In this document: piece after piece, positions 49,049 to 58,502 of the stretch | Numbering within the stretch: the stretch's first letter is position 1 | Layout: every line of letters begins with the position of its first letter | Assembly (NCBI RefSeq): GCF_014925405.1 | Contig: NZ_AQHJ01000028.1 | Location: 398,979 to 462,978, forward strand | DNA: 64,000 nt | Source of the DNA: Pseudoalteromonas ulvae UL12 | GTDB taxonomy: Bacteria > Pseudomonadota > Gammaproteobacteria > Enterobacterales > Alteromonadaceae | Reading direction: 5' to 3' | Program-made: the position numbers and the translations under genes | The notes under the pieces: model-generated | What the model was told of the DNA's origin: nothing | Database searches by the model: none | Seen by the model: only the letters and a program-made list of their open reading frames with translations

Positions 49049-49336
49049 ATGTTTAAAAAAGTAGCTCCATTTGTTGCTCTGGGTGTATTGGTTTCATTAA
49101 GCGGTTGTAGTAATACGAGTGGTTTGGAAGAACAAGTTAAATCGTTAAATGCTAAAGTTGACTCATTAACCATGAAAGTTGATGGCTTATCATCTGATGT
49201 TGCTTCTGCCAATTCGATGGCATCGCAAAATAACAGTGATATTAAAATGCTTAAGTCGTCTATTGATTCAGCGCAAGCTGACGCCAGTAAAGCCAATGAT
49301 CGTTTAGATAACTTAGTGTCTTCTTATAAGAAATAA
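49049..49336 (+). CDS. lpp: Lpp-like outer-membrane lipoprotein
   Basis: A 95-residue lipoprotein with lipobox SLSGC followed by an alanine/serine-rich heptad helix (SLNAKVDSLTMKVDGLSSDVASAN) and a C terminus NLVSSYKK. In E. coli Lpp the last Lys is linked to peptidoglycan; the YKK end here fits that. It would form a trimeric coiled coil tethering the outer membrane. AAGGA lies 7 bases before the ATG. Confidence 0.85.
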   Translation: MFKKVAPFVALGVLVSLSGCSNTSGLEEQVKSLNAKVDSLTMKVDGLSSDVASANSMASQNNSDIKMLKSSIDSAQADASKANDRLDNLVSSYKK

Positions 49337-49361
49337 CATCGCCAATTGATGAACTCATAAT

Positions 49362-49391
49362 AAAAAACCTGCCAAAAATGGCAGGTTTTTT
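49362..49391. terminator. Bidirectional terminator between lpp and the DUF349 gene
   Basis: A 13-bp perfect stem AAAAAACCTGCCA/TGGCAGGTTTTTT with an A4 loop, between two convergent genes. Confidence 0.88.
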
Positions 49392-49411
49392 ATTGAATAA
49401 AGTCAGCTGCT

Positions 49412-52117
49412 TTATTGAATATATAACGGCTTAATGAAAGCAAGTTGATGTTTATCGTCATCAGTCAATGGTCCACAATTAACCCATAAGACTAGCAACG
49501 CATCTAGCTGAGTGTCCTCGCCAGACATTTTTTCAGCTAACAAGGCAACTTGCTCTGTCATTCGAATTGCAGGATCCCCTTTTGGTTCTGCAACTTGCGA
49601 TAAAATTTCCATTCTGACAAACACCTGTTCACGGGTAAGGCTTGATGGCTGTGATGTTTGCCAATGCTGCGGTATTGCAGTACCGTGTTCAAGCGCAGCA
49701 AACAACTGATCATAATTAGCGTTCAATTGTTGCTCATCAATTGTCGATATGGCTTGATTAACGGCGGCTAAAAGTTGCTTCACTTTGCCTTGCAGCGGTT
49801 TATCCTGAGTATCAATACGCTGCTGTAACAGGTTGAGTGTATCGGTTAGCTCGAGGAGCGACCCTTTATCATTCACCTTGCTTTCGAACACATTTATCAG
49901 CGTTTCTAATTCACGTTCAAGTTCAGCGCTCTGCTTAGCCACTTGTTGATCGTGCTGTGCTTTTGATTCATCACGTCTGGCAAATAAAGCATCGTTATAT
50001 TGACGAAATTTTTGCCAAAGTTCAGGCTCTTGTTTATTACCTGCAAAACCTAAGGTTTTCCACTTTTGTTGCAAAGATTTTATTTCCTGACAAGCAGCAA
50101 ACACATCTTCACTTTCACTTAATAGTTTAGCCTGTGAAACAACCTGCGCTTTGAGTTCTGCATTACTGCGGTGCATGGTTCTGATCGCAGTCGAAATAGG
50201 TCTCTCTGCACTCTTATAGGCATCTAATAAGTTTTTGTAAGCTTTTGCATCGACGCTACCCGCTGTTCGCCACTGTTTAAGTAATTTATTAAATTGTGAC
50301 TCTACGTGTTTGATATCAAATTCAGGTTGTTCGATTTCAACAGTTAACGCCTGTAATTTGTCAATAATAGCTTGACGAGCTGCAAAGTTAACCGAGCGTT
50401 CTTTTTCTTGCTCAGCAAAAAATTCTCTACAGGGTGTAAACGCCGATTCGACCAACTGATTGAAAATTTCTGCATTTTGCTTATCTTGATCCGAGACAAT
50501 TTTGCCTAAATCATTCCATTGACGGCGAAAGGTTTTTACTTCTTCTGCGCGTACTTTTGGATCATGGCAAGCTGTTTGGACCAATAATTTAAGTTCTTCA
50601 ATCAGGGCTTCACGTTTTGGTGCCCCTACGTACTCTTGCCAATCTTTTGCTTTACTGAGCTCATCAGCAACATGTTGATAATCTTTTTCAAGTTGCTGCT
50701 GGTAGTTAGGCGTCAATGTTTGGTAAATCTCATGCATGCCTTTAAATACACCAAAGGCAACGTTGAAACGGCCTTGGTTAATTAACCGGCGCAAATCTTT
50801 AAGCTTTTTATGACACTGATTTTTGCTCTGCTCAAGGGGGCCTTTTAACGGTTCAATAGCCGTGTGCCATTGTTGCTCTAACATTTTTAGCTGCTTTTTG
50901 GCTGAAGCGTTAAACGTGCGAGGTAATTGCTTTAACAATACTTTACTTTGCTTATGCCAACTTTGATATGCCAGTGTCGCGTCGTCATACTGCGCCACAT
51001 CATTGGGTATCTCAACAGTACTGAATTTGGCCAATTGTTGGTTGAAAGCCTCAAGCGTCGCCATGGTTTCTGGTAACTCAGCTAATATTGCTGCTAACTG
51101 CTCAAAGCGAGTCTGACTCTGTGCATCCACTTGTGGTGTCATTTTTAGTAACGCTTCTGTATGGCGGGCCATATCGTTAAGCGCTGAGACATTGTGTGAT
51201 AAAAGATCATCTAACACGGTACTCATTTTATCTTCAAACTGGCTCAGCGCCTGTGCTAATACCTGTTGCTGCGCGGCAATTTCACGCAGCTCTGCAGCCT
51301 TTTGTTCAGCTAAGTGATAAGCTTCGCCAAGCGTGGTAATTTTCTTTTCTAATTTTTGTTCAAGTGTTCTGAATTTGTTTTTGAATTGCTCTTTTGATTC
51401 ATTATCAAGCCAGACTAATTCTAATTGGTTCCATTGCTCATATAATGCAATAGCTTCATCTTTGACTTGTAGATAGTCATTTTTGTCACGCAGTGCATTC
51501 AACTTAGCTAAAATTAATGTCACCTCTTTGGTGATTTTCACCGGCATTTCTTTAGCTAGTTTTGCCTCAGCTACTTTTTCTTCTATCAATTTAAGAGCAG
51601 CCGGTTTCGCTTTATTTTTTACACTTTTTATTAATTGATATTGTTCAATTAAATCTAATAACTTTACTTGAAATTGCTCGTTCGCCTGTTGAAAAGCGGT
51701 TTCAATTAAGCTGGGCTTTGCCAGACGTTTAAGTAATTTCAAGCGCAGTAGGTCATCTTGGTCATTTAATGCAAGCTTTTCGAGAACCGTATTTTTATTA
51801 CAACGGTCGATATAATCAATTCGGTGCTCTGCTGGCAATGATTGATCTGCATTCAATACCGCTGACATTATTTGTTTTTCTGCTAACTCTTTTATGGATT
51901 GCTCTTGCTCTTGCTTAAACGCTTGCCACCACGAAGTCATATTATTGAGCTTAGTAAGGGCTTTTTTGCGCACTTCAACCGCTTCATCACTAAAGGCTAA
52001 CTGATTTAAAATGTCGTGATCTTTACTTTGCTTACAATCGAGCTTTTCTAAAGCACCTAAACGAATCGCTAGCTTTGGGTGTTTCCATTTAGGCGTGAAA
52101 AGGGTCTTAAATATCAT
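49412..52117 (-). CDS. DUF349 repeat protein
   Basis: A large helical protein of 901 residues with several DUF349 repeats (for example WQEYVGAPKREALIEELK, RRQWNDLGKIV-like segments and LQQKWKTLGFAG). It is strongly coiled-coil and rich in Gln and Leu. DUF349 proteins are widespread in Alteromonadales; function unknown. Its start overlaps the following DUF1315 gene by 11 bases, and both belong to one minus-strand operon. Confidence 0.88.
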   Translation of the reverse strand: MIFKTLFTPKWKHPKLAIRLGALEKLDCKQSKDHDILNQLAFSDEAVEVRKKALTKLNNMTSWWQAFKQEQEQSIKELAEKQIMSAVLNADQSLPAEHRIDYIDRCNKNTVLEKLALNDQDDLLRLKLLKRLAKPSLIETAFQQANEQFQVKLLDLIEQYQLIKSVKNKAKPAALKLIEEKVAEAKLAKEMPVKITKEVTLILAKLNALRDKNDYLQVKDEAIALYEQWNQLELVWLDNESKEQFKNKFRTLEQKLEKKITTLGEAYHLAEQKAAELREIAAQQQVLAQALSQFEDKMSTVLDDLLSHNVSALNDMARHTEALLKMTPQVDAQSQTRFEQLAAILAELPETMATLEAFNQQLAKFSTVEIPNDVAQYDDATLAYQSWHKQSKVLLKQLPRTFNASAKKQLKMLEQQWHTAIEPLKGPLEQSKNQCHKKLKDLRRLINQGRFNVAFGVFKGMHEIYQTLTPNYQQQLEKDYQHVADELSKAKDWQEYVGAPKREALIEELKLLVQTACHDPKVRAEEVKTFRRQWNDLGKIVSDQDKQNAEIFNQLVESAFTPCREFFAEQEKERSVNFAARQAIIDKLQALTVEIEQPEFDIKHVESQFNKLLKQWRTAGSVDAKAYKNLLDAYKSAERPISTAIRTMHRSNAELKAQVVSQAKLLSESEDVFAACQEIKSLQQKWKTLGFAGNKQEPELWQKFRQYNDALFARRDESKAQHDQQVAKQSAELERELETLINVFESKVNDKGSLLELTDTLNLLQQRIDTQDKPLQGKVKQLLAAVNQAISTIDEQQLNANYDQLFAALEHGTAIPQHWQTSQPSSLTREQVFVRMEILSQVAEPKGDPAIRMTEQVALLAEKMSGEDTQLDALLVLWVNCGPLTDDDKHQLAFIKPLYIQ

Positions 52118-52388
52118 TTTGGTTAAACCTTGCTATGTCGTTGCTAGAGGCAAATTGGCGTTTCAATTCTTGTTTTGACTTTTGTACGATGTGACCATCT
52201 GCACCAACAGTAAATTGCTGTTCAGACTTTTCAATTTTTGCTTGATACAACATGACGGCTTGAATAGCTTGATCTCTTTGCTCAGGCATCAGTGGTGTTC
52301 CATCTGGCCACTTACCTGTTGCTGCGCCATATTGCAAACGCTCATATAACTCTGGGGTAATGTTGTTTACGAGTTGTTCAATATTCAT
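52107..52388 (-). CDS. DUF1315 (YeaC-like) protein
   Basis: A small soluble protein of 93 residues: ITPELYERLQYGAATGKWPDGTPLMPEQRDQAIQ is the family core. The C-terminal part is charged. It lies between the zinc-ribbon gene and the DUF349 gene, overlapping the latter. Confidence 0.9.
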   Translation of the reverse strand: MNIEQLVNNITPELYERLQYGAATGKWPDGTPLMPEQRDQAIQAVMLYQAKIEKSEQQFTVGADGHIVQKSKQELKRQFASSNDIARFNQNDI

Positions 52389-52393
52389 AGGTA

Positions 52394-52717
52394 TTATTTC
52401 TTTTTCAAAAAAACGATGCGAATACGATTAATTAAGTACCATAAAAACCCTACGGCAATCGCCCCTTGGCAGATCATCATTTCGGTTGATTGGGGTTCAG
52501 GTGTACGAGAATACAGATATAAAAAGCCCGAAAGAAATAAAATCAACGCTAAAAATGAATGATTCATCAGCTTTTGCTTTTGTTCGTAATAATGCTGTGT
52601 TGCTATCACTTGGCGACTTTGCTCGGTCAAACCTTGCAAAGCGAACTGACAATGTGGACATTGTTTGTGTTTACTGGATGCCGGCTTTTTACAGTTGGGG
52701 CAATCGATTCGTGCCAT
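52394..52717 (-). CDS. Zinc-ribbon membrane protein
   Basis: A 107-residue protein: a N-terminal zinc ribbon (CPNCKKPASSKHKQCPHC) and two membrane helices (FLALILFLSGFLYLY, then ICQGAIAVGFLWYLIN). It begins the three-gene zinc-ribbon, DUF1315, DUF349 group. Function unknown. Confidence 0.8.
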   Translation of the reverse strand: MARIDCPNCKKPASSKHKQCPHCQFALQGLTEQSRQVIATQHYYEQKQKLMNHSFLALILFLSGFLYLYSRTPEPQSTEMMICQGAIAVGFLWYLINRIRIVFLKKK

Positions 52718-52762
52718 ACTCGCTCCTACATACTACTTAACGACACCGTCAAGGGACAAGAA

Positions 52763-52787
52763 TAAAAAAGGCGCCCTATTGGACGCC
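52763..52787 (-). terminator. Intrinsic terminator of the alanine symporter gene
   Basis: On the minus strand GGCGTCC pairs with GGGCGCC (one G-U pair) around loop AATA and is followed by T6. It lies 8 bases after the stop codon. Confidence 0.75.
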
Positions 52788-52794
52788 GCATATT

Positions 52795-54471
52795 CTACTC
52801 TTTTTCATCGTCCTTGTCTTTTTTAAACTTCACCCAATAATCATCCACAGACTGCTTCATTTCTTTATGGAGGATCATAATACCCAGTAAGTTTGGTAAG
52901 GTCATAACAACAATAGCCACTGCTGCTAATTTCCAAACAAGTGTAGTATCAGCAAACGAAGCCCAAAAGAACCCTGCAACGTAAAAAACGCGATATGGCA
53001 TGACTGAGCGACTACCTAATAAATAAGTCATGGCACGGTCACCATAATAAGACCAAGCAATTGCAGTTGAAAAAGCAAACAATAATAAACCAATCGAAAC
53101 AATGTATTTACCGTTTTCCCCAAAGAAACCGCGTGTAAATGCTATTGTTGTCAGTTCAGCTGAGTGAACCAATGATTTGCCTTTGACTAAGATTGCAGTG
53201 TCGTCAATAACACCATCAACAATGTCAATTGTACCTGTGTAAACATGGCGTTCAGTTAAACCAAACCGAATATCTTCACCAATTGAGCGCGAATGAAGAA
53301 CAGTAAAATCTTGGTTGACCGCTTTACCCTCAATGACATTGATTTGGCCATTGTAGAGTTCTACGTTATTGGCTTCATCATTTAGGTAATCAAATAAGAC
53401 CTTACGATCGGCATCGTCTGACTCAGTGTAATTACCTTTTAGGAAGGTCATACTCGAACGTTCAAAACTGGTTTCAAATTTTTCGTTCCATGCACCTGAC
53501 GATAAAATCACTAAGCCAGTTAAGGTACAAATAATGATAGTGTCAATGAATGGCTCTAAAATAGACACCATACCTTCAGACACTGGCTCATCCGCCTTCG
53601 CTGAAGCATGCGCGATAGGTGCAGAACCTTGACCAGCTTCATTTGAGAATAAACCACGGTTTACACCACGGTTAAACGCATAAGCAAACGACGCGCCTAA
53701 GAAACCGCCCGCTGCAGATGAACCAGTAAATGCATTACTGAATACAGCCGCAAAAGAAGGGCCGATATTTTCGATATTATAAAAAATAACCGCAAGCGCA
53801 CCGATGATATACACAGCAGCCATTAATGGCACGACGCGAGAAGTGATCGCCGCAATCCGTTTAATACCACCTAAAATGACCAAAGCAAGCAGTACAGATA
53901 ACACCGCACCTGTCGCTATTGGTGCGAACCCAAACGTTGCCTCCATGCCTTGAGCTATATTGTTAATTTGCGGCAAGCTACCTGTTCCAAATGAACTGAT
54001 CACAGTTGCGATAGCAAATAATACCGCAAGCCATTTCATATTCAGTCGTTTGTCCATGTAGTACATCGGACCACCGGCCATGGTGCCGTCTTCTGTTTTT
54101 TCACGGTATTTATGTGACAAGGTCACTTCAACAAATTTGGTCGTCATACCAAAAAATGCTGTCATCCACATCCAAAATAATGCCGCTGGACCACCGATTG
54201 AAATTGCCAGCGCAACACCACCAATGTTACCGGTACCCACAGTACCCGATAACGCGGTAGCAAGAGCTTGGAAATGCGTTGTATCCCCTTCAGCTGATTT
54301 CTTCTCATGCTTACCACTGACAATTTGAAGAGCATGTCTGAAGTAACGCACCTGAGGGAACTTAAGGTAGATCGTAAAAAATAAACCGACCCCTAACAAA
54401 ACATATGGGAACCAAGCAGCTCCCCCTAACATGCCATCTAGGCTGTCTAATAAATTACCAAACTCTTGCAC
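52795..54471 (-). CDS. Alanine/glycine:cation symporter (AGCS family)
   Basis: A 558-residue sodium-coupled amino-acid symporter. The AGCS signature lies in [22 protein letters not shown], with [26 protein letters not shown] further on and a late [18 protein letters not shown]. It is about 90-100 residues longer than usual because a hydrophilic segment (roughly residues 325-425, between two helices) has been inserted before the last helices. The start is GTG with AGAGGAAC upstream. Substrate is likely alanine or glycine, by family. Confidence 0.92.
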   Translation of the reverse strand: MQEFGNLLDSLDGMLGGAAWFPYVLLGVGLFFTIYLKFPQVRYFRHALQIVSGKHEKKSAEGDTTHFQALATALSGTVGTGNIGGVALAISIGGPAALFWMWMTAFFGMTTKFVEVTLSHKYREKTEDGTMAGGPMYYMDKRLNMKWLAVLFAIATVISSFGTGSLPQINNIAQGMEATFGFAPIATGAVLSVLLALVILGGIKRIAAITSRVVPLMAAVYIIGALAVIFYNIENIGPSFAAVFSNAFTGSSAAGGFLGASFAYAFNRGVNRGLFSNEAGQGSAPIAHASAKADEPVSEGMVSILEPFIDTIIICTLTGLVILSSGAWNEKFETSFERSSMTFLKGNYTESDDADRKVLFDYLNDEANNVELYNGQINVIEGKAVNQDFTVLHSRSIGEDIRFGLTERHVYTGTIDIVDGVIDDTAILVKGKSLVHSAELTTIAFTRGFFGENGKYIVSIGLLLFAFSTAIAWSYYGDRAMTYLLGSRSVMPYRVFYVAGFFWASFADTTLVWKLAAVAIVVMTLPNLLGIMILHKEMKQSVDDYWVKFKKDKDDEKE

Positions 54472-54507
54472 GTGTTGTTCCTCTTGTTATTATTTTTATC
54501 TGCTTTA

Positions 54508-55632
54508 TTAAAGCTTATCGACCACATTTAAAACCGCGACTAAGGTATCTTGACCAAATGAATATGAACGACGGTCTGACCATCCATAATCTGGATCAGG
54601 TAAGCCGATATTATCTTTAAATGGCATTTCAACGGTATAGGATAATGTCTTAAACTGCTCACCAACCCATGCAGCGCCGACTGTCAAATTAGCTTGACCC
54701 GGTTCATCTTTATCATAACCATGTACATCTTGAAACTCTGGCGTTGCAGCATGCATAGCCGCTTTAAATGCTTCTTCAAGTGCTTGATGACGAGCATCGT
54801 AACTTGGTACACCTTCACAACCTGCAACAAAGTTATATGGAATCGCTTCGTCACCATGGATATCTAAGAACATATCAAGTCCCACTTCGAGCATTTTCTC
54901 TCGAACATAAAACACTTCTGGGCTATTTGTTTGACACGGTGATTGCCATTCGCGGTTTAGGTTGCGACCTACCGCATTTGTGCGAAGGTGCCCACGTGCA
55001 CTGCCATCAGGGTTCATGTTAGGAACAATGTAAAACACAGCTTTATTTAGCAACGCAGCAGCATGCGCATCTTCATCGTCAAGTAGCTTATGAAGTACAC
55101 CTTCCACAAACCATTCAGCCATTGTTTCACCTGGGTGCTGACGAGCGGTAATCCAAATTTTCTTTTTACCTTCGGCTGGCTCTCCAACACGAATTAATGT
55201 CATATCACGTTGATCGACTGTCTGGCCTAATGTCTCAACCTGGCAAATGTCATGGCATTGAGCCAAAGAAATTAAGTCTAAGTGACGTTCATAACTGTAA
55301 GGTGCAAAATAGGCGATGTAAATCTGATCACATTCCATTTCACATTCAATACTTAATACACCGTTAGCATATGTTGTCGGCAGACGTAACCATGTTTGGC
55401 GATCATACGATGCAACGGCTTGGTAATTTTCCCATCCATCAGGGTAAGCAGAAGCTTCCAAACCACCGATATGCAAATTGTGTAATTGACCACGACGAGA
55501 ATCTAAACGAAAGTGAAACCACTGGAAAAAATCAGAATTGTTGTCTTTGTGGATTGAGAGTTGAATATCGTTTGGATTTTCAATGCTATTTACAACGATA
55601 TTGCCTGAGTCAAACTGACTAGAAATTTTCAT
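54508..55632 (-). CDS. M14 family carboxypeptidase, cytosolic CCP-like
   Basis: A zinc carboxypeptidase of 374 residues without a signal peptide. The N-terminal beta domain of the cytosolic carboxypeptidase type is followed by the catalytic domain with zinc ligands in ARQHPGETMAEWFVEG and FLDIHGDEAIPYNF, the substrate region NMNPDGSARGHLRTNAVGRNLNREW, and the catalytic Glu in YTVEMPF. The physiological substrate is unknown. Confidence 0.93.
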   Translation of the reverse strand: MKISSQFDSGNIVVNSIENPNDIQLSIHKDNNSDFFQWFHFRLDSRRGQLHNLHIGGLEASAYPDGWENYQAVASYDRQTWLRLPTTYANGVLSIECEMECDQIYIAYFAPYSYERHLDLISLAQCHDICQVETLGQTVDQRDMTLIRVGEPAEGKKKIWITARQHPGETMAEWFVEGVLHKLLDDEDAHAAALLNKAVFYIVPNMNPDGSARGHLRTNAVGRNLNREWQSPCQTNSPEVFYVREKMLEVGLDMFLDIHGDEAIPYNFVAGCEGVPSYDARHQALEEAFKAAMHAATPEFQDVHGYDKDEPGQANLTVGAAWVGEQFKTLSYTVEMPFKDNIGLPDPDYGWSDRRSYSFGQDTLVAVLNVVDKL

Positions 55633-55714
55633 TTAATTAACCTTTTTTGCACATTGGCGCCAAGACTACCACACTTATTTCGGTGGTAAAATCGCTCCGG
55701 AATAAAAGAAATAA

Positions 55715-55739
55715 AAAAACCAGCACATGGCTGGTTTTT
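55715..55739 (-). terminator. Intrinsic terminator of the GAPDH gene
   Basis: Stem AAAAACCAGC/GCTGGTTTTT with a 5-base loop, 15 bases beyond the GAPDH stop on the minus strand, with more T residues after it. Confidence 0.8.
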
Positions 55740-55753
55740 ATTCGTTACAACGA

Positions 55754-57199
55754 TTAACGCGGCAAGCTTGGGTGCGTTACTTCAGCCATATCGCGCATAA
55801 CACGAACAACCTGACAGCTATAACCGAACTCATTATCGTACCAAACATACAGTACAACACGATTACCATCAACGATGGTCGCTTGAGAATCAACAACACC
55901 GGCATAACGACTGCCGACTAAGTCAGTCGATACTATTTCTGTCGAAGCTGTGTAGTCGATTTGATCACGTAAATCTGAATAAAGCGCAGTATCACGTAAG
56001 AATTCATTGAGCTCTTCACGTTCGGTGCTGCTATTAAGATTTAAATTAATAATAGCCATAGAAACATTCGGTGTTGGAACACGGATTGCGTTGCCAGTTA
56101 ATTTACCCGCAAGTTCAGGTAGCGCTTTAGCGACTGCCTTTGCTGCACCTGTTGACGTGATAACCATATTAAGCGCAGCACTGCGACCACGACGCTCTGA
56201 TTTGTGGTAGTTATCAATTAAGTTTTGGTCATTCGTATATGAATGCACTGTCTCAACATGGCCGTTTAAAATACCATATTTATCATTAATGGCTTTTAGC
56301 ACTGGTGTAATTGCATTGGTTGTACAACTTGCAGCAGAGATAATTTTATCTTCTTTTAAAATCACATCATTGTTCACACCATAGACGATGTTTTTGATGT
56401 CACCTTTTGCTGGAGCCGTCAGTAGCACTTTTGCAGCACCTTTTGATTGCAAGTGCTGCCCTAAGCCTTCTTCATCACTCCAAATACCTGTATTATCAAC
56501 AATTAATGCATCGTCAATGCCATAGGCTGTGTAGTCAATTTCTGCCGGAGAGTTAGCATAAATAACTTGAATATAAGTGCCATTTGCTTTAATTGCATTG
56601 CGCTCATGATCAACTGTAATTGAACCATTAAATGGACCATGAATTGAATCACGACGTAATAAGCTGGCACGCTTTTCTAAGTCACCATCACGTCCACCAC
56701 GTACCACGATTGCACGTAAGCTTAAATCGGCGTGAGAGCCACCGCGTTCAATTAATAAACGTGCCAATAAACGACCAATACGTCCAAAACCATATAAAAC
56801 AACATCACGCGGTTTAGTGTCATCTTTCACATTAACGATTTCAGCTAACTCATCATTTAAGTACGCTTCAATAGTGCGACCTTCGCCTGCATTTTTATAA
56901 ATATATGCATAGGCAAGTTTACCTAAATCGATACGCGCTGAGGCTAAATCCATTTTGCTAATTGCTTCTAAGAAAGGGAAGCTTTCACGTAAACGTAATT
57001 TACTTTCTTCAAACTGCGCCACTGTTTTATGTGCTTTAATCACATCAATCGTGCTCGCACTAACTAAAGGTCGGCCATAAATTGCGATTTCAATACCTGC
57101 ATTACGGTATAATTTACCGATAATCGGTTGCATACTTTCTGCGTAATCTTGGCGTTCCTGCCAACTTTTTTGATATTCTTGCTCGTGAGATAAGGTCAT
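55754..57199 (-). CDS. gap: Glyceraldehyde-3-phosphate dehydrogenase, long form
   Basis: A 481-residue enzyme, longer than the usual 330 because of an N-terminal extension of about 130 residues. The catalytic domain has FGRIGRLLARLL, the active-site Cys in AASCTTNAITPV, the His in TVHSYTNDQNLID and RAALNMV-like SAALNMVITSTGAAKAV. The acidic residue after the second strand that favours NAD in classical GAPDH is not evident (LRAIVVRGGRD), so coenzyme use may differ. Such long forms are common in marine gammaproteobacteria. Confidence 0.92.
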   Translation of the reverse strand: MTLSHEQEYQKSWQERQDYAESMQPIIGKLYRNAGIEIAIYGRPLVSASTIDVIKAHKTVAQFEESKLRLRESFPFLEAISKMDLASARIDLGKLAYAYIYKNAGEGRTIEAYLNDELAEIVNVKDDTKPRDVVLYGFGRIGRLLARLLIERGGSHADLSLRAIVVRGGRDGDLEKRASLLRRDSIHGPFNGSITVDHERNAIKANGTYIQVIYANSPAEIDYTAYGIDDALIVDNTGIWSDEEGLGQHLQSKGAAKVLLTAPAKGDIKNIVYGVNNDVILKEDKIISAASCTTNAITPVLKAINDKYGILNGHVETVHSYTNDQNLIDNYHKSERRGRSAALNMVITSTGAAKAVAKALPELAGKLTGNAIRVPTPNVSMAIINLNLNSSTEREELNEFLRDTALYSDLRDQIDYTASTEIVSTDLVGSRYAGVVDSQATIVDGNRVVLYVWYDNEFGYSCQVVRVMRDMAEVTHPSLPR

Positions 57200-57341
57200 T
57201 TTTTCTGCCTAATAAACAAATTTTGAACGGATAGCCCTCTATGGGCGTGCCTATTCTAATTTAATATTGCTTTTTTCTCTACTGTTAGGATTCAGAACAT
57301 TGGGCTAGACTAATAAATGCTAAAAAACTAAAGGAAAATCA

Positions 57342-58139
57342 ATGAAACGAGTGGCATTCATAATTGCACCATTTTTACTGATACAGGGCTGTGGTGACGA
57401 AGTGTCAGTCCGAGATGTGTGTGATAACACCCCCGGCATGTGTAGCGACCTCAATACTGACGGCCATTGCAATGTTGAACGTTCGCAAGTAATTGTTGCG
57501 CGTCATTATGAAAAAGCACAACCGACGGATGAAAATAAATACACATTGCTTGATAATTTCGAGCAATATTCGCGCTGTATTTACCGAGCGGCAGGTATTG
57601 AACACATAAAATTAAAAGATAAAAAGACATCCCGCGTTAATGGCTACTTGACCAGTTTGGCTGAAATCAAGCGCCTTTCGAACGAAACGGTCAATTCTAC
57701 TTATCCAAAGTTGTTATATTATCATTGGTCTCGTAATGGCTCAGAAGAAGCGATGGAGAAACTACTGCAACAAGAACAACAAGCAGCAATGCAAACTTCT
57801 GAAATGCAGTTTCTACTTGCCACATATTTTATTAAATTCGATTTAGAAAAAACGTTAGACTTGCTCTATTTAGCTTTGCAACTCAATCCGGCTGGAGAAA
57901 CAGTCAATACTGAAATTTATACATCATTGGTTAATATTTTTTATAAACAAAAAAATTATAAACATGCGTATATCTGGGGATTGATAGCGCAAGAGTCTGG
58001 TGTTAAAAAAATTGATTTGGCACCGCTTGAAAATCTTCTGCAAGGAGAAGGAAAATCTTTAGATGCATTACAAGATTTAGCCGATAAGACCTACGATGAA
58101 ATCAATAATGGTGAATTTATCTCACCTCGTGGTTTTTAA
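57342..58139 (+). CDS. DUF2989 lipoprotein
   Basis: A 265-residue lipoprotein with lipobox IQGC and the DUF2989 core: VRDVCDNTPGMCSDLNTDGHCN then YSRCIYRAAGIEHI. Helical repeats follow (FDLEKTLDLLYLALQLNPAG). Found in Shewanella and Pseudoalteromonas; function unknown. Confidence 0.88.
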   Translation: MKRVAFIIAPFLLIQGCGDEVSVRDVCDNTPGMCSDLNTDGHCNVERSQVIVARHYEKAQPTDENKYTLLDNFEQYSRCIYRAAGIEHIKLKDKKTSRVNGYLTSLAEIKRLSNETVNSTYPKLLYYHWSRNGSEEAMEKLLQQEQQAAMQTSEMQFLLATYFIKFDLEKTLDLLYLALQLNPAGETVNTEIYTSLVNIFYKQKNYKHAYIWGLIAQESGVKKIDLAPLENLLQGEGKSLDALQDLADKTYDEINNGEFISPRGF

Positions 58140-58170
58140 TACTTATTTCTATGCATTAAGCAATCAACAA

Positions 58171-58200
58171 AAATAAAGGCAGCCTAAGCTGCCTTTATTT
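58171..58200. terminator. Bidirectional terminator between the DUF2989 gene and ihfA
   Basis: A 13-bp perfect stem AAATAAAGGCAGC/GCTGCCTTTATTT with loop CTAA; it touches the ihfA stop codon. Confidence 0.85.
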
Positions 58201-58500
58201 CTAATTTGACTTCGTCGTACCGACTTCAACTCTTGTTTTGAGTTTTTGGCCTGGTCTGAAAGTCACCACGCGACGTGCAGAGATAGGAATATCTTCACCT
58301 GTTTTAGGGTTGCGTCCCGGTCTCTGGTTTTTATCACGTAAATCGAAGTTACCAAAGCCAGAAAGCTTGATCTGTTCGCCGCTTTCGAGAGCTGCACGAA
58401 TGTTTTCAAAAAAACTTTCTACTAGTTCTTTGGCATCTTTTTTATTAATACCCAATTTAACAAATAGGTGTTCAGCTATGTCGGCTTTAGTAAGCGCCAT
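58201..58500 (-). CDS. ihfA: Integration host factor alpha subunit
   Basis: A 99-residue histone-like DNA-bending protein: [45 protein letters not shown] and [22 protein letters not shown]. With IhfB it bends DNA at specific sites. It follows pheT by 2 bases, in the classic pheS-pheT-ihfA operon. Confidence 0.97.
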   Translation of the reverse strand: MALTKADIAEHLFVKLGINKKDAKELVESFFENIRAALESGEQIKLSGFGNFDLRDKNQRPGRNPKTGEDIPISARRVVTFRPGQKLKTRVEVGTTKSN

Positions 58501-58502
58501 AT

